NCBI GenBank assembly: GCA_033002965.1
Contig: JAURVB010003522.1
Location: 124,001 to 188,000, forward strand
DNA: 64,000 nt
Direction: 5' to 3'
From: Piper betle
Lineage: Eukaryota > Streptophyta > Magnoliopsida > Piperales > Piperaceae
Shown here: in pieces, positions 22,644 to 35,706 of the stretch
Layout of the letters: each line of letters starts with the position of its first letter
Numbering within the stretch: position 1 is the first letter of the stretch
Program-made: the position numbers and the translations under genes
The notes under the pieces: generated by a model
Databases searched by the model: none
What the model saw: the letters and a program-made list of their open reading frames with translations, nothing else
Told to the model about the DNA's origin: nothing

Positions 22644-25600
22644 TTATAGAGGCACCAATAAGGGGTGGAACCTTTCAGCAACTTGGGCATCAGCAAGAGC
22701 GACTGTCAAACCTTTGTCTGGAAATAAAATTTTGAAAGAGTTATCATACAGAACAAAACACCAAGCGACACAATTGCTGATATAACCATTGTCTATAAAA
22801 ATAAAGACCAAGTGAGTAGAACTGGAGTTAAGAGGTTTAATTGCATACACTCTATGTTGCAGATCATGATATGAGTCTCTCAAGCTATCATAAGAGAGAA
22901 GAGCAAATGAGTAGGCTAAGTATCTTCTCCATGTAGAGTTGGAGATATCTTCATCACTATATTTAGTGGGAAGGTAATGAACTAGCTGATACCTTAACTT
23001 CCATATCTCATTAGCAGCTCGGAAGTATTTTAAAATATACATACATCCATCAGACAAAGAAGAGAATAACACACAATGAGCTATGATGTTTAAAGAAGAC
23101 TCACAAGGAACATTCGAAATGCAAACAAATGAGACGGCAAACAATATTGCTCTGATAAAAGGACATTCATAGAAAAGGTGCCAAGCGGATTCAATACCAT
23201 CACAACATACACTCATTTTATCATTAACAAAAATTCCCCTACTAGATAGATTATCCTTAGTGGGAAGAATGTTGAGCACAATCTTCAACCCAAGAAATAA
23301 AAGTCTAGGTGGCAAGTTAAGTTTCCACCAAACTTTCCAAATACAGGCATGAGATTGTAAAGTAAGAGTTGATGGAGAAGAAGGATCTAAGAAGTTGTAA
23401 GCTTTTCTAATAGAGAACTTCCCCCATTTGTTATGGCACCACAACAGTTCACCATTCAATCGTTGGTTAGGTGGGCTAAGCCTGAGAATTTGTTGGGCAT
23501 TACTTGGGATAAACATCTGGAGAATGAGTTGTTTGTTCCATCTACCATCAAGAAGAGTTAGAGATGAAACTGTGGAACTGGCAAGGTTAAGAGTATCTGG
23601 GATTAAGTCAAGGGCTATAGGGCACCCACAGGTCTAGCCCAAGTCCAATATATGTACCATCTTGACTGACCAACACTCTTTGTCCTTGAGAGCATGCAAA
23701 CCAACACTCACACTCTTCCATACATAAAGATGGATCATCGATATTTTTGAAAGCCGACCAACAAGTCTTTCTCATACTTAGCTTTGAGGATGAGACAATT
23801 AAGATTTTGGTTGAGAGATTACTCTTCGTGCTGGTATATTAATAAAGGAGATGTTCATTTTTTCCAAAACATGCAGAAGTTAGTAGAATATTTCCCCCAC
23901 CAAAACATGGATTGCTTAGATATCATGATTTGTAATGTGTGCTTCTCGATAATAAGACAACTTATTGCATAATTTGTCATGACACTTGTCACAGACTTAA
24001 TAAGACAAATACGACCAGCTTGTGACAAAAATCTAGAATTCCACCCCTCAATCCTTTTGCTCACTTTATCAACTAGGTAATCAAACCAAATAAATGTCCT
24101 TTTACCCCAGAAGACCGGAAGACCTACATATCTGAAACTACTCTCCATCAATTTGATTCCAAGAACTTCCTTAATAATAGCTTTGGAAGAATCAGAAATA
24201 TGAGGGCATAAGAGGGTGGAAGATTTTTCAAAATTAACTTTTTTGAACTGAAAAAACCTCATATTTATTGAAGATAAGTTTAAGCATATGCCAATGTCCT
24301 CGAGAGAAGATTTGAGAAAAGTCAAAGTGTCATCAGCAAATATGAGATGAGAAATGGAATGAGCACGCCTTGCAACTTTAATCCCAGTAATAAGATCAGC
24401 TACTCTTGCCGGTCTGATTAGTCTAGAAAAACCTCTGCGGCTAATATAAATAAATAAGGAGAAAGTGGATCACCTTACCTGATACCTCGAGATGGCTTGA
24501 ACTTACCAACAGGTATGCCACTAATAAAGACAGATAGGGTAGTTGTGAAAATATATTTTTTAACAAGGGAGCACCATTGACTACTAAAACCAAGTGCCTT
24601 AAGGATAAGTAGAATGCAATCAGACTTCACTCTATCAAATGCTTTTGACATATCAAGCTTAATGACACACCACTTAGATTTATCTTTTTCACTCGTTAGA
24701 GATTTAAAACATTCCAATGCAAGGACATAATTGCCTATTATCTGTTTGCCTTTAACAAAAGCAGAGTGCTCTCATCCAATGCACTTGTGAAGAACTAACT
24801 TAAATCTGGCAACCCTAATTTAGAAATAATTTTGTAAAGCTCATTACAAATACTAAATGTGTCTAAAATCTATAACAAATTGAGTGCCTTCAACCTTTGG
24901 AATAGGGACAAGCAAGATTTTATTAAGTACAATTATATCAGCATTGCCTTCAAAGAAATCCTTAATAATTACAACATCATTTTGAATATGCTTTTATCAA
25001 GTCTAAAAGAACTGACCATTAAATTTATGTGGACCAGGTGCTTTCCATGCATAAGAGATTGAATAATAGAGAGAAGGTAAGTAGAAATGATAATATGTAA
25101 ATAAGTAATGATAATATGTAAATCTTCGTGATCATAAAGTAGAATCTGGACCAGGTAAGTTTTCATTACTAGAGAGAATCTTCGTGATCATAAAGTAGAA
25201 ATGATAATATGTAAATAAGTAGAAGGTAAAATAGGGAGGAAATGACTGAAAAAAGAATGTGCAGGACCCTCCTCAACAGCCCAATTCACTTGCATCACTT
25301 GGCTTGATCTCGATAAGGGAAAATTCACTTGAAAATAGTAGAATTATCCCCTGGGACTAGAATAGTAAGATTACATAGATGGCGGTGATTAACCATTCTA
25401 ACCAAATATCATCATAGTCAGGGACTACTTCAGCCTTCGTCAAGACATTCAGAATTGGGGTGTCCCCGAGAACTTCCTTATCCCCATCGGTAAAAAACAA
25501 ACCGTACATGCTTCTTGAAGCTTTTTCTCATTGTTGTCATACCCTATTCTAATACAGATCAACTTTCCAGAAGACTCTCCAGAAATGGGAGAACACTTCC

Positions 25601-25790
25601 AAGCAATAGTCTTCGTTTTAGTAAGCCACGGAATATAGACTGAAAAAAGAATTTCAGAGTGGGTTTGGAGAGAACGTCACAAATCTATCTGCGCGCAGTG
25701 GAGATCAAGAGAATTGATAGGGGAGTGTTCCCGAAGGAGCTGTTCCAGGTCTTGAGCAGTGGGTTGTTCCATCAAATTACAACTTCCCGA
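22644..25790 (-). pseudogene. L1-type LINE ORF2 remnant
   Basis: Reading on the minus strand from about 25060 down, the order is that of a plant L1 reverse transcriptase: AWKAPGPHKFNGQFF with stops, FFEGNADI and VPIPKVEG, then SAFVKGKQIIGNYVLALECF, KLDMSKAFDRVKSD (24475-24717), GDPLSPYLF, and the catalytic box FADD (24329-24340). Next come SSFRYVGLPVFWGKRTF and GWNSRFLSQAGRICLIKSV (23855-24325). The C-terminal open frame (22644-23516) has a zf-RVT-like domain (WKLNLPPRLLFLGLK, ESAWHLFYECPF) and a poor RNase H-like end. 25300-25790 carries further broken protein-like sequence that may be an upstream part. Many stops and frameshifts; no poly-A tail or target duplication found. Confidence 0.85.
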
Positions 25791-26597
25791 GGTTTGGCCT
25801 GAATGTTAAGAAGGAAAGAGTATGCTCGTATACACAACTTTGGGGGCCTGCACATGTACATGAAATTCGTGCACATGTACACGGATTATATAGGTTAAAA
25901 ATTACAATCATCTAAAATACTTCTTCATTTACATAATATAAAATATCTCAACTATCTAAACTCTGTTTATTATAATTTGATATTTTAAATTATAAAAATA
26001 AATAAAAACCCAAATTAAATGAACTCGTGAAAATGATACTTCATTGAAAAATTTGAGATTAATGTTGAGGTAAAAATGAATTTTATAATTATATATATAT
26101 ATATAATAATTAAATAATATTCAATTAAAACAATAAATATAACATTTTATAGCTATCATTTATATTTAAAATTAATTAAGTTAAATCAACCAAATTTTTT
26201 GCTATTTTTTAATGCCGCTAATAAGTTCTCAGCATTTTTGTTTGAGAACCGTACCACAGGATAAATGGACTTTTGAATGCAAAAGTACCTGATCATCGTG
26301 CAAAAGTAAAACCAAAACTATTCTAATCGAGCCGGGAAGAACCCCAAGAAGATCATAATTTGCAACAATGGAACTTGAAAGTTGAGATTCACACGGTTGA
26401 TTACAAATTGTGGTATAATTTTAAAATCATCAACGAATAACATACGAGAAGTAGTGAACTTTATCAAATCCATCACAATTGATTGATGTATGGGAAATAA
26501 TCGATGATAAAAAGAAACAAAATGTAGATGAACACTTGAAGACAAGTAATACGTAGTGGATTTTTCTTTAGACGATTGTTGGTGCTGGCTAGCCGCA
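25791..26597. other. AT-rich spacer downstream of the HHP gene
   Basis: AT-rich with an (AT)n run near 26091-26105. The part next to 26598 is probably the HHP 3' untranslated region. No other gene is visible. Confidence 0.5.
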
Positions 26598-27259
26598 TCA
26601 GGTCCGGCCATAGCAGCCCACTCTGTCACGCCAATCTAGAAACACAAGGGTGGCAGCATAGTGGGCTAGAGCTCCCAAGATGACAAACAAATGAAAGATT
26701 TGATGGCTATGGCCGGCGAGGTCGAAGGAGCCTGGACTCCACCGCTCCGGCACCCTACTCACGTAGAAGACGGTCCCTATCACATAGGACAAAGCCATGC
26801 CGGATTCATATGCAAGAGTAACGTTGCGCCGGGGCTCCCCCAGTTGACGACCAAGGCATGGATGGCCGGCACAATCCCTGAGAAGCCCATGGCGGCGAAG
26901 ATCAGGGCTCGGAGCGCCCTGAATTTGCTGGTGGAGAGGGCGGGGGCGAAGAGGATGACGAGGCTGGCGACGCCCATAACGGAGATGCCGACGAGGTAGG
27001 CGAGCTGCCAGTGGGGATCACATTGGAAGATGTAGTAGATGGGTGGGAAGAAGGAGGCGACGATCATGACGGCGATGCCGGAGTAGTCGATGCGGAGGAG
27101 GAGGAGGTTGAGCTTGTGGGAGTGGCAGGTGAAGAGATGGCAAATGCTGCTGGATATTAGGCAAAACATGGACCCGGCGAGGAAGACGTACAGCGGCCAT
27201 GTCTCTGCTCTGTGACTCAGCTTGGTAGCTTCTAAATCCATGATAGCTTGTCTTGTTTC
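26598..27259 (-). CDS. HHP exon 3, containing the frameshift
   Basis: Acceptor tacag ends at 27260. The frame from 27259 runs to 26842 in the family reading (ending VVNWG). The family reading then resumes in another frame as EPRRNVTLAYESGMALSYV and runs to the stop at 26598-26600. Confidence 0.85.
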
Positions 27260-28185
27260 CTGTACCATATACAAAAACCATTATTAAGATAAGATAATAT
27301 GCTAGTGATAGATAATGCGGATTTTTCATCATCGTAGATGGAAGTTTGAACTTGCTTTTAGGTACCCAGAAAGCTAGAAACTACTTGAATGGGAGCAACA
27401 AGGATGATACATTGGATTTATTAAAATGGAAGTTTAAGATTTTGGTGTGCCTACCATAAATCGACTTTGCTGATTGTCAGATGCGTTGGCCTTAGAAGAG
27501 GAAGCCCTGCTAGAGTAACAACAATGAAGCATAAAGATCAATTTGTGCATAGATCCATTTCCATGTCAAAAAGAAACATTAAATTATAATGTATGTGATG
27601 GTGGCCAGTTCTTCAATGATTGCAACTCAATTTCTCATTGCCTAGCCTCTCTGTTTTTTAATAGAAAATCTGCAGATCCTCAGCTAATCCTGATTTGTAT
27701 AAAAAATGTGCAGCAAAAAGGACTACATAAAACCTCGGCTGACTGTCGAGTAGATCTGCCAGTGTTGGGACTTGGCTCAAATGGATGATGGTCAATCCCA
27801 AGAACAGCAGAAACCCAAGCAAATGCCTAAAAAATCAAATTCAAACCCACGTCAAATTACAAAGGTCCTACTTACATGATACATCTCACAGATAAAAAAA
27901 AAGAATATTCATCGCTCCCTGAACTCACGTCCATATGTTGATGGTTTCGTTGTGCCATTGAAAAAGGCTCCTACATGCTTGCTTTAGTGGCCAATCCGCC
28001 CTGTAATACCGCAGTATGTACTCATTGTCCTTCATATATTCCGGCAGTTCCTCGTATGTGACCAATGACCACCTACCACTTCCTTTGTTCCCTTCTATCT
28101 CTATCTCCCCGTTCTTGGTGGTGGCCATCCTCTCTTTCATCATCCCAACGCCCAGATCGATATCACTTTTGATACCCTCTGTCAT
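26598..28185 (-). CDS. Heptahelical transmembrane protein (AdipoR-like, HHP4/5 type), one-base frameshift
   Basis: Member of the PAQR/AdipoR family: seven-helix membrane proteins with an intramembrane zinc site, linked in plants to hormone, sugar and stress signalling. Exon 1 (28185-27929) starts at ATG and has WSLVTYEELPEYMKDNEYIL, YRADWPLKQACRSLF and WHNETINIWT. Its donor ac|gtgag joins the acceptor before 27826, where HLLGFLLFLGLTIIHLSQVP gives the first helix. Exon 2 ends at about 27727-27734 (two possible donors). Exon 3 (27259-26598) encodes the remaining helices: WPLYVFLAGSMFCLISSSIC, CHLFTCHS, LLLRIDYSGIAVMIVASFFP, then VPERWSPGSFDLAGHSHQIF. The zinc-binding histidines are present in CHLFTCHS and HSHQIFH. 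A one-base loss at 26837-26841 breaks exon 3, so the encoded product would stop near 26780, before the last two metal ligands. It may be a pseudogene or a base-calling error. Confidence 0.92.
26837..26841 (-). other. Frameshift in a G run of HHP exon 3
   Basis: Five Gs on the minus strand follow the codons for VVN-W. Six would keep the family reading NWGEPRRN. One missing base in a homopolymer is seen; whether real or a sequencing error cannot be told here. Confidence 0.8.
27727..27826 (-). CDS. HHP exon 2 (3' limit uncertain)
   Basis: Begins after tttttag and restores the codon split in exon 1 (W-T-H). It encodes helix 1 and the loop VPTLADLLDSQPR. Donor gtagtc after 27727 is in phase with the acceptor tacag before 27259. 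Donor gtttta after 27734 would fit an acceptor eight bases into exon 3. Confidence 0.75.
27929..28185 (-). CDS. HHP exon 1
   Basis: Cytosolic N-terminus plus the conserved WHNETxNxWT entry to helix 1. The ATG at 28183-28185 gives the longest frame; further in-frame ATGs follow within 20 codons. The donor (gtgagt) is at 27928-27923. Confidence 0.88.
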
Positions 28186-28820
28186 CCTCTAACTATGCAA
28201 ATGGATTTGCTAAAGCTAGCATTGATTGATTTCACGACTACCCACCACGAATTAGAGGGTGGGGAAGGAGAAAATGTTGAGTATACAATCTAACAAGAAG
28301 CAGAGAAGAAGAAAGGGAGGGTGGGCACTCGCCTGTTCATTCAATGCTTTGGTTCACCCCATCAGCCACCTCCCAACTGCCACATTTAAACAAGATCAAG
28401 AAAACAGATGCAAAATTCTTATATCTTCGTGCTTTCGTGCACGCATTTAAACCATGCTCATAAAAATTGGTAATGGGACCATTCAATTGAATCTCGATCG
28501 TCCCTCTCACGAAGGACCCATCAATCAATAGCATCCAACCTCGCGGTGACTATTTCTTCTTGCTTGTTTTAGCTTAATTCTCGCAGGGTAGTCAGTGTTC
28601 ATAAGAAAGACAAGCTGGCGACCACAGTCGAAGAACAGGTCCTCGTGGATACTGGTGACCCAAACCCTCACCCACCAATCTAACAAAAGAATCTAGCACT
28701 TGATTGGTAAAAAAAGACCGGTTTCTACGCAAGCACTTCATGACTCAATCATCCATTTCTACGGATTTCCATATTATTATAAGGAAGTTTGGATTCTCTA
28801 TTAGAAGAATATTTAACATC
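28186..28820. other. HHP upstream flank
   Basis: Non-coding; contains the presumed 5' untranslated region and promoter. I see no TATA box that I would defend. Confidence 0.4.
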
Positions 28821-29095
28821 TGCTGTATTTCTCTAATTACCCCCAGGTTGAAAATTCAAAAATAATAATTCCCATCACCCTTCTACAAAAAACGTCGTAA
28901 ATAACACAATTCTGACGTCGTAAAAAAATGTTAGAGATTGAACGGAAGAGTTTACTATATTATTAGAAGTCGATTTCACTTCATAATGTTAAACCAACTT
29001 TTTGGCTGTACAATTAAGATACATTTACTTATCTATTTTACCTTTCTTGAATATTTACTTGCATTAATTTATTAATCAATATAAGTAATTCAATT
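28821..29095 (+). mobile_element. Possible 5' LTR remnant of copia element 1
   Basis: Begins tgctgtatttctctaatta and ends in a segment (29010-29090) that closely resembles 38999-39080, on the other side of copia element 1. The 3' counterpart begins tgttggttgtatttccctaa at 36667 and is split by a solo LTR. The similarity is patchy, so this is tentative. Confidence 0.35.
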
Positions 29096-30000
29096 TACCT
29101 TAGTATCATTTTAGCCTATCTTGATTTCTCTTCAACTTTTTTTATTGTTCTTTATTGTTAAACGCTGAACGATTAAGAGGAAAATCAAATTTTTTATCGT
29201 GTTATTGACTTTAATTAACCTGTGAATTATGATCATGCTTGCGTGTTGAGTGACCGGAAAACGACGATCCCACGATCCGGCACCGGATATTGGTCAATTG
29301 TCGTCGGAAGAGATAAAATCACATCTTTTTGTCCAATATAAAAAAACATGGGAAACTGGTATGAATAAAGTGAATAGAACGAAAGGGCCGTCTCTTCTAT
29401 GGCACCAGCCAAGCAGGGGAATAAGCAAGGAACTAAGGGGAAAGAAGTCATTGTCGACCTTGGTGAGGAAAATCCTACCAGAAACAGATCTGGATTTTTC
29501 TTTCCAGATCTGTACTACAAGTTTGACGCTCGATTGCTGAATCTCACCGGACAGTTTCCGTAAAGTAGAAAATCTTTAGTTTCCTCGGTGGTCGCAGGAA
29601 ACCGGCCGCAGTATCGGCGATACCAATTCCGCGGCCAGTGGTGACGCTGACCAGAAACGATGCTGGCCAGCAGAGGACGGATAGGCGGCGAGGCTGCTTG
29701 GGCGGCTTCAGTGGGCAACGGGAGGCAGCGGCTCCCCGTCAACATCTAGGCGGCGGCACCCGTCGGCCACTTAGGCAGCTGCTGGGAGGCGGAGCCAACG
29801 GCCCCGTTCGACCGAAAGAACGGAAGTCGCCGCCCAACCCCGGGGCCAATGGCGACGCTGTCCAGCGGGCGACGACACCTCGGCGGCTCAAGGCAGCGGC
29901 ATCTGGCGGCGGTTTTCAGCGGCGCACACCGTCGGCCGCACGGGTAGCATCTCGACGGCGGCCCGTAGTGTAGCCGACCATCTAAACGGACTCCCCACGA
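29096..30000. other. Unassigned block with a GC-rich core
   Basis: 29565-29965 is strikingly GC- and CpG-rich compared with the AT-rich flanks. It is open on the plus strand for 111 codons (29638-29973; low-complexity Arg/Gly/Pro/Ala). It does not match the LTR GC blocks by eye. It could be a captured promoter or 5' exon, or part of an unrecognised LTR. Confidence 0.4.
29485..29512. other. Perfect 10-bp stem hairpin
   Basis: cagatctgga (29485-29494) pairs with tccagatctg (29503-29512) around 8 T-rich bases. Context is unknown non-coding sequence. Confidence 0.75.
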
Positions 30001-30753
30001 CTATCTATATTGCGGTTTGGGTTTTCTGATGTCATATCTCAGTGTTATATTTTATTACACGTATGGTATATATTTGTTACGTACAAATAGGCTTGTCTCT
30101 TAAAATTTAATGGGTTTTAGACTAGATCCAATTTTAGCCCATCGCCGATTTAAAAAATTGGAATGAAAATCTCCTTATTAGATTTTAACTTTGTCAGATT
30201 GCTAAAGTTTGTCCATGGTTTATCTATAAACTGTTCAATCAAATATAAGTAAATTGTTTTTTTCTTCTTCAAATAAATGACCATACACTCATTTTAATAT
30301 TGTTAGACAATAAAGTATTTGTCCGTTAATTGTTCATGGTGTATATACTATGTCTAAGTTCTCCATTTTTTTGACCAATCATTCATTAAAATATTAGATT
30401 TTTTTAATTTCATTATGAGCCTAGGCTTTAAATTTGATAAGCCTATTTAGGCAATTTTTTAATTTCCTATTTCTTTTATTTTGGTTTTGCATAAATTTTA
30501 TATATAATTAACTTCATATTTTTTATATATCGTTATCATTTAATGTTGCTTTTAATAGTTAAATGCATCTATCTCCCAAAATTTTCCCATTGATAGTTTG
30601 GGTATAAGAAGCGTATATTCATTCAATTTTCTTTTTTGTTTGTATATCACTTTCTTTTTAATGGATCTTTTATTCTTCAATTGGTCATCCTTATTATAAT
30701 AAATGTATTATAATCCAATATCTACTTATTATTTGATGTATCTACATTTAGAT

Positions 30754-30785
<32 letters not shown>

Positions 30786-31619
30786 AGCCATGATTATTAA
30801 ACGAGACAATTGGCCATAGGCTTTATATTTTATAATTAATTCATTGTTTAACAATGTCAATTTTGTTAGGCATGTTAGATGCCTATAGTGATTTGTACAT
30901 ATTTGAGAGGGTTCATTCAAGAGTTGACCATCCACTAAAATATCAAATCATACGATGCTCCAACATCTAGATCAAATCTACAACAGGTATATGGCCCTTA
31001 GATCTGCATTTGGTCAATGGGCTATTCGCTTTGTACCGTTCTCTTCCACAATGGAACCAAATCAAACTAAGCAAAGATTTCCACGACAAGCATTTCACTG
31101 ACTTACATGTTTTTATGCATAATATTGAAATCATTGAAGGGAAACAGATATTCTTTCGGAATATGATTGACACTCATAATATAAATGTTATCAGAAACAT
31201 CATTAAGTCAAGAAAATGTTATTTTTTCGGTACAATATTTGGTCTTCCTATTGACCGATGTGTTTTACCTTATGAAAGTGACTTTCGAAACATGATTGTT
31301 GTTAATTTCTTTTCGTAATTATGTGTAACTACTCTTTACTTGTTCAAATTTATGATAGAGGGCTAATTTCTTTTGAATAATATGTCATTTTATTTATAAT
31401 TTTTAATTTTTAAATAACTTCAAAATATAATGTGTTTAACACTAACTATGAGAACGATAATTCCAAGCTTAGCTTTGTTTTCGATTTCTCCGTTTGTTAC
31501 TCAACTTTATATTTTTTTTAGTTATTTTAAATTAAAAATTGTTCTTGCATATTAGTGTATAACATTAATATTTTGATATTATTTTTGAAGCTAGTACTCT
31601 ATGGCATTGAAATAAATCA
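30001..31619. other. AT-rich DNA, no recognised gene
   Basis: Low-complexity AT-rich DNA with an (AT)n tract at 30753-30782. A 102-codon open stretch at 31010-31318 looks protein-like but I recognise no family. Confidence 0.4.
30753..30782. repeat. (AT)n microsatellite
   Basis: Uninterrupted AT dinucleotides. Confidence 0.95.
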
Positions 31620-34600
31620 TAGCTGATCTTAATAAGGGTGAAAAATTGAACGGTGCCAACAATTATGACATATGGCACCGTAAGGTTATCCTCGTCCTTG
31701 AAGATCAGGAGGCAACTTTGGTCTTGACTCAAGTTTTGAATCCACCACCACTGAATAGTAATGCTATGCAAAACCATCGTGTAGCTGAAACTTATGAGCC
31801 TCGGACAGAGAATAGCACCATGGCCCGCATTACTTTAGTCAGTTCAATGGAGAATGACATCATGTGCCAATTTGAGCATTACATGGCGACTCATGCAATG
31901 TAGACTGAAATAAAAGTTTGGTGCTACTTTGGCTACCCAACTTAGGTGGTAGCTTAGCATCAAGTTTGACACTTTCAAGAAACGTCCAAATATGCCTCTT
32001 GACTAATCATCTACGTTAAATGTCAAACATAATTTGTAAGTTGAAGTATGCTCGGCAAATTTTCAGTGAAGAATAGCAAGTGCAAGCCGTCATCTGTTCT
32101 TTACTGAACACTTGGGTGAAAGTCCATGACCTATAACAAGAATATCATTACTTTTGATGATATTTTTTGTCATTTGGAACAGGAAGAGGAACGTTTTGAA
32201 TCATCAAAGACTATGGAAGAAGAATTTGTTGTTGAATCTTCAAAAGTTGTGGCTTCTTCTTCCCAAAAGAAGAAAGATTCCTATCCTAAGCGTAAAAAGA
32301 AGCAGTTAAAAACAATATAAATAGTGAAAAGCACCAATTAAAGAAGTGCCTAAAGAACAAAAATAAGAACAAATACTTAACTGCAAGAAAAAGGGACTCA
32401 AGAATGCATCGAGACGAAGAAGGTTCTTCTAATACCCTTCATTTCAAATATTTTTGTTAGTAGTTGTATTTTTCTTGCCGAATCTAACCCTGAGTGCATT
32501 TAGGTGCAGCCCACCACGTAACAAATATTTGGGAAGCATTTATTAACTTTCGTCAAGTTCAAAAGTTGAAGTTCGTGACATTGGTACATGCAAACAAAAG
32601 TTTAAGGGTGGGTGTAACCTTCTCTTGCATGACGTACTTTATACTCCTGATATTAAACTAAATTTAATTTATGTTGTAGTGTTACTTGACTTTGGCTTTC
32701 GTTTGAGATTTTATGGTTCTTGACTATATATTATGACAATGCATCTTATGGTTGTAGATTTCAGTCTAATCGTTTCATGATACTAGACATGGATGTTGAA
32801 CTATTTAATGTATGAGGTTGTTTTTCATTAATCGTTTTTTTAGTAGTTCTACTATAAATGATATTACTTGCCATGTATGTTTGGGGCACATTGGTCAAAT
32901 TAGAATAACTAGGTTAGCAAGAAACGACCTTTTAGGTTAACTAACTAATGTAAATTTACTAGCATGTGAATATTGTCTAGCTGGGAAAAGTACTAAAAAA
33001 CCTTTTAGCAAAGCAAGTAGAGGTGATTTTTCTCTCCAACTTGTACATTCTGAAATATGTAGACCAAGGAATATGAAGGGATGGCATGAGGCCTTATATT
33101 TCATCAATTTTATTGATGATTATTCATGGTATGACATTATTTCTTTAATTTCCCATATCTCTAAAGCATTAAGTTATTTTAGACGTTTTCTTTTGAATGC
33201 AGAAAATCAATTAAATCTCACGTTAAAAACATTGAGAATGGACCGTGATCGCAAATATTTATCTGACCAATTTAAAGAATTGTGTCAAAAGAAAGGCATG
33301 GATCTGCAATTAATTATTCCAAATACCCCCACAACAAAACGGTATTGTCAAACGACGAAATAGAACTCTTCTCGAAATGTTTAGGTCTATGGTGGCTCAA
33401 GTAAATCTCTCCATTTAAATCTAGGGAGATGCCCTACTCACGACAACCTATATAATTAACGTTCTCCCCCAAGTCCTTCACTTCCACACTTAATAAATTA
33501 TGGACAAAACGACAACTTGAACTAGGTCATTAAAGACCTTGGAGTTTGGCTGCTTATGTCCATGATTCATGCCACAAATACGAAGAACTAAGTCCTCATG
33601 GGAGGAAATGTATTTTCATATGATATTCTGAACATTCTACTAGACATGTTTTCATTGGTGAAAATACAAACAGAAACATTTCTAAAATTGAGTCTCATAA
33701 TGTCACTTTTCTTGAACATGATTTTCCAACGAAGAGAGAACTTCAACTTATGGAAATGGATAATCCTGATAGTGGAAGTCATTAGGATAAATCACAAGAA
33801 TATGTTTCAACTTGAGAATCACTTCGTAATTTGAGTGGGAATCGTTCTTCAAACACACTCCTTAATCAAGGCTTATGTTGTAGTCTACGTGGAAATGTTC
33901 CTTATCGATGCTTTGATATTGAAAGAAATGCATCACTTATGGTTAGAGATATTTCATTATCTTCCTCATCAGACGTTGATGAACTAAAATATATAAAAGA
34001 TGCACTCTCTTCACATGCAAATGAAAATGGAAAATCCCATTTGAAGATGAAATAAAATCAATGCATGATAAGAAAGTTTGGACTTTAGTTGATCTTTTTC
34101 ATGGTAGAAAGACAATTAGGAATAAATATATTCTCAAGATAAAATAAAAAGTCGATGGAACAGTTGAAATGTCTAAATCTAGACTAATAGAAAAAGGCCA
34201 TACTCAACAAGAAGGATATACTAGGAAGAAACATTTTCGCCTCTAGTAAGGATCACTTCAATTTGATTGATTTTAGCAATTGTAACACATTTAGATTCAT
34301 AATTACATCAAATAGACGTAAAAACAATATTTCTCAAAGGAGAATTAGATGACGAGATTTATATGCAATAACCGGCTTGTTTTGCTGTCGAAGCTCAAGA
34401 GCAAAAAGTTTGCAAATTACAAAAATCTATGTATAGCCTAAAACAATCCTCACAACAATGGTATTTGAAGTTTTATCATTCTTTCATATTGTATGATTTT
34501 ACTGCTATTGATGAAGACCATTGTGTTTACATTAAACGTGATGATAAAAAATTTATAATTTTATCTCTATATTTAGATGATATCTTATTAGCATCTATTA

Positions 34601-35545
34601 GTAAAGACTTTATCTCTACCACTAAAGACTGGTTATCCTCTTATTTTGAAATTAAGGATATGGGCGAAGCTGAATTTATAATTGATGTTAAAATTTAGCA
34701 AAATCACTTAAGGTAACTGATTGTTTTTTCTCAAGAGTCTAACATCAATAAAGTCCCAGAGCAGTTCAGTATCCTTAATTGTAAGCCAATGGACACTCTA
34801 ATTGCTAAAGGTGAATCCCTAAACCTTTCAATGTGCCCAAAATAATAAGAAGAAAAATAAAAAATGCTCAAAATACCATATGTAAATGTTGTTGGTAGTC
34901 TAATGTATGCAACAATGTGCACACAACCTAACATTGCATATGTCGTTAGATTAGTAAGTAGAGTTCAATCAAATCCAGGCATGACTCACTGGAAAGCTAT
35001 CAAAAGAAGGTACTTGAAGAAAATTGCACATTATTTCCTTTGTTAATAAGGTAATGATTGTGAACTAATCACCTATACTGATGCTGATTGGGCTAGAGAC
35101 CATGACAAAAGAAAATCAACATCAGGATATGTATTCTTACTAAATGGAGGAGCAATTTAGTGGGCAAGCAAAAAGTAAATATGTGTTGCATTATCTACCA
35201 CGGAAGTAGAATTTGTAGCATCTGCAAGTTCAGTTCAAGAAGTGTTTGATTCAGAAGATTTTTACAATATTTGGGAATTTTCACTATAGCTAATGAAGTT
35301 GTGACAATATATTGTGACAATCAAGCAACAATTATTTATACAAAAGATCCCAAATATCATGGTAAAATCAAACATATTGATATTAAATATAATTATGTCA
35401 AGGACATAATATCACACAAGAAGAAGTTATCTTATATTACATTAATACACATGGGATGGTGGTCGACCCACTTACAAAACCAACAAGTCTAGATGTGTAC
35501 AATTCTCATGTTAAGGATATGGGATTACATTTGATATGATGGTAT
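31620..35545 (+). pseudogene. Ty1/copia element 1, gag-pol remnant
   Basis: All copia domains are present in order but broken. Gag (31628-32320) has KGEKLNGANNYDIWHRKVIL and later FDDIFCHLEQEEERFE. The pre-integrase zinc region (about 32860-33010) has CHVCLGHIGQIRITRL and ACEYCLAGKSTKKPF. Integrase (33010-33420) has EALYFINFIDDYSWYDI and KTLRMDRDRKYLSDQFKELC. Reverse transcriptase (about 34060-34698) has VWTLVDL, MYSLKQSSQQWYLKFYHSF and catalytic YLDD (34569-34580), a variant of YVDD. RNase H (34864-35540) has YTDADWARDHDKRKSTSGYV, VTIYCDNQATI and a terminal DPLTKPTSLDVY-type tail. At least ten stops or frameshifts make it non-functional. Confidence 0.88.
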
Positions 35546-35553
35546 ATTGTTCA

Positions 35554-35706
35554 TGTAACAATCCCGCCCAAAGTGCAACATAAGGAGCCTAAGTTATTTC
35601 TTTAAAATAGTTAACCTAAGTTAAAGATCTCTTGTTCATTCTTACTTATAAATAAGATCTTCTCCCAGTAGGTATTAGACGTGGGATTAAATTTAGGGAT
35701 CTCACA
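35554..35706 (-). mobile_element. TRIM solo LTR (153 bp)
   Basis: Starts tgtaacaatcccgcccaaag and ends gggatctcaca, matching both 154-bp LTRs of the TRIM at 46712-47248 with visible divergence. Flanks are GTTCA and GTTTG, so any target duplication has decayed. It lies just past the copia element 1 pol end. Confidence 0.85.

Noticed and set aside
26318..26629. 103-codon frame overlapping the HHP 3' end
   Set aside because: Out of frame with the HHP reading and without similarity; most likely 3' untranslated sequence.
31010..31318. 102-codon protein-like open frame
   Set aside because: No family recognised; may be a gag remnant, but evidence is too weak to annotate as a gene.
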